Below, piece by piece: positions 60,355 to 64,000 of a stretch of 64,000 bases of DNA. The DNA comes from Ornithinibacillus salinisoli (GTDB taxonomy: Bacteria; Bacillota; Bacilli; Bacillales; Amphibacillaceae). Under the pieces are notes generated by a model, which made no database searches, was not told where the DNA came from, and saw only the letters and a program-made list of their open reading frames with translations. The DNA lies in NCBI RefSeq assembly GCF_042682545.1, contig NZ_JBHUHQ010000006.1. One strand, written 5' to 3'. The number at the start of each line of letters is the position of its first letter. Position 1 is the first letter of the stretch. The translations under genes and the position numbers were made by a program.

Positions 60355-60481
60355 ATTATACCATCCTTTATAGCATCTATTAAAAAATCAAAGTTAATAT
60401 AATTATATCGTATCAAATACATTATAGTATACTTAATTTACTTTATCTATTATGTTAAAAAAATGCTTAAAATGCAAATAA

Positions 60482-60512
60482 AACAAGGTTGTATGCTGTT
60501 AGCAACCTTGTT
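60482..60512 (-). terminator. Terminator of the tRNA cluster
   Basis: AACAAGGTTG pairs with CAACCTTGTT around an 11-base loop and is followed by T residues on the minus strand, about 40 bases after tRNA-Lys. It insulates the tRNA cluster from mvaA. Confidence 0.85.
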
Positions 60513-60553
60513 TTATTTAAGATATTTTATGTAATTGTATTATTGTTAATAAA

Positions 60554-60629
60554 TGGTGAGCCATGAAGGATTCGAACCTTCGACCCTCTGATTAAAAGTC
60601 AGATGCTCTACCAACTGAGCTAATGGCTC
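60554..60629 (-). tRNA. tRNA-Lys (UUU)
   Basis: 76 bases including encoded CCA. Acceptor GAGCCAT/ATGGCTC, anticodon loop CTTTTAA, T arm GGTTCGAATCC. Last gene of the six-tRNA cluster. Its 5' end is repeated at 60849. Confidence 0.97.
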
Positions 60630-60877
60630 ATTAAATTATGAGTTCTTATTCTATTCGTGCGTTCATCCAAATGACCCCTACATCTTATAGCTTATTCAAA
60701 GATGATTGGTGCTTCGGGGTTACTCGAAGCTTACTCGGTAGTTGCTTTGCTCGTTGCTCTACCTGTGCTCGTCGTGTTGCAAGTAAGTCACGAAGTAGCA
60801 CTCCTCGCAAGCCTGCACATAGCAGCGTATTCGATGATGCTTGCGGCTAGCTAATGGCTCGTTTAATTATGAGTTCT
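60618..60877. repeat. 29-bp direct repeat flanking a GC-richer 200-bp segment at tRNA-Lys
   Basis: AGCTAATGGCTC with ATTAAATTATGAGTTCT at 60618-60646, the 5' end of tRNA-Lys plus flank, recurs with two mismatches at 60849-60877, offset by 231 bases. The segment between them is notably richer in G+C than surrounding DNA and has no credible gene. No integrase gene is in the window. Confidence 0.8.
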
Positions 60878-60942
60878 CTAGTTTTTACCTATGTATATTA
60901 ATAAAACATTCAATTTCACAGCTATTTAAGGCAAAAAAAAAA

Positions 60943-61017
60943 TGGCTGGGCTACCAGGATTCGAACCTGGGAATCACGGGATCAAAACCCGATGCCTTAC
61001 CGCTTGGCTATAGCCCA
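60943..61017 (-). tRNA. tRNA-Gln (UUG)
   Basis: 75 bases including CCA. Acceptor TGGGCTA/TAGCCCA, anticodon loop TTTTGAT, T arm GGTTCGAATCC. Confidence 0.97.
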
Positions 61018-61026
61018 ACAAACTAA

Positions 61027-61111
61027 TGGTGGAGGGGGGCAGATTCGAACTGCCGAACCCTGAGGGAGCGGATTTACAGTCCGCCGCGTTTAGCCACTTC
61101 GCTACCCCTCC
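61027..61111 (-). tRNA. tRNA-Tyr (GUA)
   Basis: 85 bases with a long variable arm, as in bacterial tRNA-Tyr. Acceptor GGAGGGG/CCCCTCC, anticodon GTA, CCA encoded. Confidence 0.97.
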
Positions 61112-61150
61112 GTAGTTAGTTTAATCAATGTTATTTTTTTTATACATAAA

Positions 61151-61226
<76 letters not shown>

Positions 61227-61232
61227 AAAATA

Positions 61233-61308
61233 TGGTGGAGGATGCAGGGCTCGAACCTGCGACCCCCTGCTTGTAAGGCAGGTGCTCTCCCAGCTGAGCT
61301 AATCCTCC
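61233..61308 (-). tRNA. tRNA-Val (UAC)
   Basis: 76 bases with CCA. Acceptor GGAGGAT/ATCCTCC, anticodon loop CTTACAA. Confidence 0.97.
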
Positions 61309-61312
61309 GTGT

Positions 61313-61387
61313 TGGTGACCCGTACGGGATTCGAACCCGTGTTACCGCCGTGAAAGGGCGGTGTCTTAACCGCTTGACCAACGGGCC
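61313..61387 (-). tRNA. tRNA-Glu (UUC)
   Basis: 75 bases with CCA. Acceptor GGCCCGT/ACGGGTC, anticodon loop CTTTCAC. First of the six-gene cluster. Confidence 0.97.
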
Positions 61388-61428
61388 ATTCATTAAACCC
61401 TATTAGCTTGTTTCAGCCAACGAATTTT

Positions 61429-61457
61429 ATTATATACAGATTCGACACCTTTGTAAA
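61429..61457 (-). promoter_or_regulatory. Promoter of the tRNA cluster
   Basis: TTTACA (61452-61457) and a perfect TATAAT (61429-61434) on the minus strand with a 17-base spacer, 42 bases before tRNA-Glu. Confidence 0.8.
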
Positions 61458-61768
61458 GAGGAAATCATTATTTTTTTTAAAAAAAGTTTATCCTTTAACA
61501 AAAACCTTGATATGACTTGATTTACAACAATTATTAGATGATATTTCATTGTAATCAATACCTTTTTAACTTTAATTATTGGTGTTTTTTTTTTTATATT
61601 TACAAAATAAAAAATACTAAAAAGTTCATTTCATAAAAGATTTTCGAAGACATATTCTGACACAGTCCATTAAAAATTACATGAAAAAAGTTAATTAGCA
61701 AAATTGGTTTTTTCTTTAATCAGATGATAGGATATAATGGATAATGAAAACTATTTGGAGGTGTAATA
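61458..61768. other. Intergenic stretch, nothing supported beyond fabI promoter region
   Basis: About 310 AT-rich bases. A T-rich run near 61585 and a possible GATATAATGG -10 at about 61731 precede fabI. No FapR operator was recognised and no gene is supported. Confidence 0.45.
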
Positions 61769-62545
61769 ATGTCTGGGTTATTACAGGGAAAGAATATTGT
61801 AATTATGGGTGTAGCGAATGAAAGAAGTATTGCCTGGGGAATTACAAAATCATTACATAATGCAGGAGCTAATTTAATTTTTACTAATAGACAAGAACGT
61901 TCTTATAATAAACTATTGAAGCTTCTCGAAAAAAACGAAATCGAAGCAAAGCTAGTAGTTAATTGCGATGTTGCTAGTGATGAAAGTATCGCCCTTGCAT
62001 TTGACAAAATAAAAGAGGATGTCGGTGTTATACACGGAGTTGTACATGCCATCGCTTTTGCAAATCGTGATGAGCTAAAAGGAGAATATGCTGATACATC
62101 TCGTGAAGGGTTCTTATTGTCTCAAGAAATTAGTGCATATTCACTTGTTGCAGTTACTAAAGCTGCTAAAGAGTTAATGACTGAAGGTGGAAGTATTGTC
62201 ACTCAAACATATTTAGGTGCAGAGCGTGTGATTCCAAATTATAATGTTATGGGTGTAGCTAAAGCTTCACTTGAAGCCAGTGTAAGGTACTTAGCAGAAG
62301 ATGTTGGAAAATACGGTATTCGTGTTAACGCTATATCCGCTGGACCAATTCGTACACTTGCTGCTAAAGGAGTTTCAGGATTTAATGAAAAAATGGGTGT
62401 TGTCGAAGAGAAGGCTCCATTACGCAGAAATGTAGATCAAGATCAAGTTGGAGATGCCACGATGTTCTTTATAAGTGACTTATCTCGAGGAGTAACCGGG
62501 GAAGTATTACATGTTGATTCTGGTTTCAATATTATCGGTGGATAA
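61769..62545 (+). CDS. fabI: Enoyl-[acyl-carrier-protein] reductase (NADH) FabI
   Basis: Performs the last reduction step of fatty-acid elongation and is the triclosan target. The 258-residue short-chain dehydrogenase starts MSGLLQGKNIVIMGVANERS then IAWGITKSLHNAG, the NAD-binding site. AIAFANRDELKGEYADTSRE is the substrate loop region. YNVMGVAKASLEASVRYLAE holds the Tyr-x6-Lys catalytic pair. SAGPIRTLAAKGVSGF and GVTGEVLHVDSGFNIIGG are conserved. GGAGG is upstream of the ATG. It lies between two tRNA groups. Confidence 0.97.
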   Translation: MSGLLQGKNIVIMGVANERSIAWGITKSLHNAGANLIFTNRQERSYNKLLKLLEKNEIEAKLVVNCDVASDESIALAFDKIKEDVGVIHGVVHAIAFANRDELKGEYADTSREGFLLSQEISAYSLVAVTKAAKELMTEGGSIVTQTYLGAERVIPNYNVMGVAKASLEASVRYLAEDVGKYGIRVNAISAGPIRTLAAKGVSGFNEKMGVVEEKAPLRRNVDQDQVGDATMFFISDLSRGVTGEVLHVDSGFNIIGG

Positions 62546-62572
62546 ATAACATCCTTTTTAACAATCAACTAT

Positions 62573-62605
62573 CAGACGCTTACTTAAACTAATAGTAGGC
62601 GTCTT
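62573..62605 (+). terminator. Terminator of fabI
   Basis: AGACGC..TACT pairs with AGTA..GCGTCT (single mismatched position on each side) followed by TTTTAA. Confidence 0.75.
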
Positions 62606-62641
62606 TTAACATATAATGAAATAAGGAGGGGGGAGTATTAG

Positions 62642-63358
62642 GTGCAAAGTTGGTTTGGAAAAACAACTGATATCACGTTTGAAGTATTTGAAATGAACCA
62701 TATCATTATGATTTCAATTCATGTCATTGGATCTCTTCTCCTATTTAACTTAGGTAAGAGGCTATCATCCCGTACACAACATTTCATACGTTGGGGATTG
62801 TTATGTACTCTAATCCTTTCTGAAATAAGCTATCAAGTCTGGGGGATATACAATGGAGCATGGAATCCGAGAGAGTTTTTACCATTTCAACTATGCAGTA
62901 TAGCTGGGATTATAGCAATGTTTGCACTATACTCGAAAAATATTAAATTAATTCAATTACTTTTTTTCATTGGCATTATTCCATCGATATTGACGGTTTT
63001 AACTCCTGAATTACATCATGGTTTTCCACATTTTCGCTTCTGGCAATTTTTTATTCATCATATTGTATTAACTTGGGCTAGTATATTTCTTACAATCTCT
63101 TTTAATGTAAGAATCTCACTAATAATTACAATTGAAATCTATATATATTTATTAGTCTATGCAGGATTTATTGGCTTTTTAATAAATCCAATATTCAATG
63201 CGAATTACTTATTTCTCGCTAATACACCAAGAGCAAATACACCTTTAGGTTTACTTGGGAGTGGTTTATCGTATTATGTAAATCTTTGTCTTATTGGTTT
63301 AGGTGTTTTTCTATTACTATTTGTTTTTTATAAACTTTTTGTAAGACTTATAAAGTAA
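62642..63358 (+). CDS. TIGR02206-family membrane protein, YwaF-like
   Basis: A 238-residue integral membrane protein with about six to seven helices. The signature segments are FEVFEMNHIIMISIHVIGSL, ILSEISYQVWGIYNGAWNPR, EFLPFQLCSIAGIIAMFALY and LHHGFPHFRFWQFFIHHIVL. B. subtilis YwaF is of this family; function is unknown. GTG 62642 has AAGGAGGGGGGAG upstream. Confidence 0.85.
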   Translation: MQSWFGKTTDITFEVFEMNHIIMISIHVIGSLLLFNLGKRLSSRTQHFIRWGLLCTLILSEISYQVWGIYNGAWNPREFLPFQLCSIAGIIAMFALYSKNIKLIQLLFFIGIIPSILTVLTPELHHGFPHFRFWQFFIHHIVLTWASIFLTISFNVRISLIITIEIYIYLLVYAGFIGFLINPIFNANYLFLANTPRANTPLGLLGSGLSYYVNLCLIGLGVFLLLFVFYKLFVRLIK

Positions 63359-63420
63359 AGTTTATCATTTTTTAGATCAAAAAAAGGATTACCTCATTCG
63401 CAATCCCTTTTCATGTTAAG

Positions 63421-63493
63421 AGCTTCCAAGCGGACTTGAACCGCTGACCCCCACCTTACCATGGTGGTGCTCTACCGACTGAGCTATGGAAGC
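63421..63493 (-). tRNA. tRNA-Thr (GGU)
   Basis: 73 bases without encoded CCA. Acceptor GCTTCCA/TGGAAGC, anticodon loop ATGGTAA. Follows tRNA-Asn in the rrn distal region. Confidence 0.95.
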
Positions 63494-63514
63494 ATATTTT
63501 TTTAGACAAAAAAA

Positions 63515-63589
63515 TGGCTCCACAGGTAGGACTCGAACCTACGACCGATCGGTTAACAGCCGATTGCTCTACCACTGAGCTACTGTGGA
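63515..63589 (-). tRNA. tRNA-Asn (GUU)
   Basis: 75 bases with CCA. Acceptor TCCACAG/CTGTGGA, anticodon loop CTGTTAA. First tRNA after 5S rRNA. Confidence 0.96.
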
Positions 63590-63676
63590 ATAATCAAATT
63601 TAGATATTGTTTGTCTTGTTTTTAACACAAATGTATTTTACCACGTTTATTAATAAATATACATATAAAAAAATTT

Positions 63677-63793
<117 letters not shown>

Positions 63794-63936
63794 ATACACG
63801 ACGTATGTCGTTTCGTTTTGTTTGTTCATAGGACGTGAACGGATTTATCCCGAACCTCCTGTAACGCTTTTACTTCAGTAAGGGTTTTATACCCTAAAAA
63901 CTAAATAAGAGTAGTGACAACGAATCATAAAATGTG

Positions 63937-64000
63937 TTAGTTAAGTCCTCGATCTATTAGTATCCGTCAGCTCCACGTGTCACCACGCTTCCACCTCGGA
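63937..64000 (-). rRNA. rrl: 23S ribosomal RNA, 3' end only
   Basis: The minus strand reads TCCGAGGTGGAAGCGTGGTG then ACACGTGGAGCTGACGGATA, and ends TCGAGGACTTAACTAA, the conserved 23S 3' terminus. The rest lies to the right, outside the window. Confidence 0.95.

Noticed and set aside
60638..61026. Two open frames in the tRNA region
   Set aside because: They cross the tRNA-Lys duplication and tRNA-Gln, and have no ribosome binding site.

Overview
The window is AT-rich low-GC Gram-positive chromosome, most like a spore-forming, salt-tolerant Bacillaceae of the Oceanobacillus/Virgibacillus type. The signs are a SigW/RsiW pair, a cdaA-cdaR-glmM operon, a glmS ribozyme, a T-box leader, a Spo0E-family phosphatase, a CotF-like protein, SD-rich start sites with many TTG/GTG starts, and an rRNA/tRNA cluster. 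The genus is inferred. Two less common traits are a complete mevalonate operon instead of reliance on the MEP route alone, and an IleRS2-type isoleucyl-tRNA synthetase.

Layout. 1-13 kb: partial cydA (minus), helD, a patatin-like lipase, an MhqR-like repressor with an FMN reductase, pdxK, a GH3 glycosidase, two SAM methyltransferases, an MFS carrier and small proteins. 13-22 kb: copper operon csoR-copA-copZ (minus), a D,D-carboxypeptidase, small membrane or coat-like proteins, and a NERD-OB fusion protein. 22-29 kb: ileS with T-box; a KtrB/TrkH potassium channel subunit with a candidate c-di-AMP leader; a PadR-2TM operon. 29-39 kb: flavin reductase, frataxin-like iron chaperone, ArsR-SRPBCC operon, MFS/MerR divergent pair, then a two-component system followed by a peptidoglycan deacetylase and an amidase.

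39-45 kb is a decaying accessory region. It holds a truncated Fur-box-preceded reductase, a candidate secreted bacteriocin with a two-TM partner, a frameshifted and 5'-truncated GH65 phosphorylase, a broken endonuclease, an IS fragment and the 5' part of a tnsA gene. The tnsA relic and a set of 20-bp-phased TnsB-like sites end 24 bp beyond the glmS stop codon. This is the position and orientation expected of a Tn7-like element inserted at attTn7. I regard this as the most interesting structure in the window.

45-64 kb is core genome: glmS with its ribozyme, an S9 peptidase, glmM-cdaR-cdaA, sigW-rsiW, a spo0E-like gene, arginase, the mevalonate operon (mvaA-mvk-mvaD-pmk), a six-tRNA cluster, fabI, a ywaF-like gene, and the distal end of an rRNA operon (23S end, 5S, tRNA-Asn, tRNA-Thr).

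Several modules connect. GlmS, GlmM, PgdA-like, amidase and D,D-carboxypeptidase act on cell-wall synthesis or remodelling. CdaA/CdaR make and tune c-di-AMP, which would act on the KtrB leader. Several small regulators (MhqR, CsoR, PadR, ArsR, MerR, SigW) sit beside visible operator or promoter sequences. Intergenic repeats of at least three families are scattered through the window. Coordinates, starts and motifs were read by eye; no database search was run.
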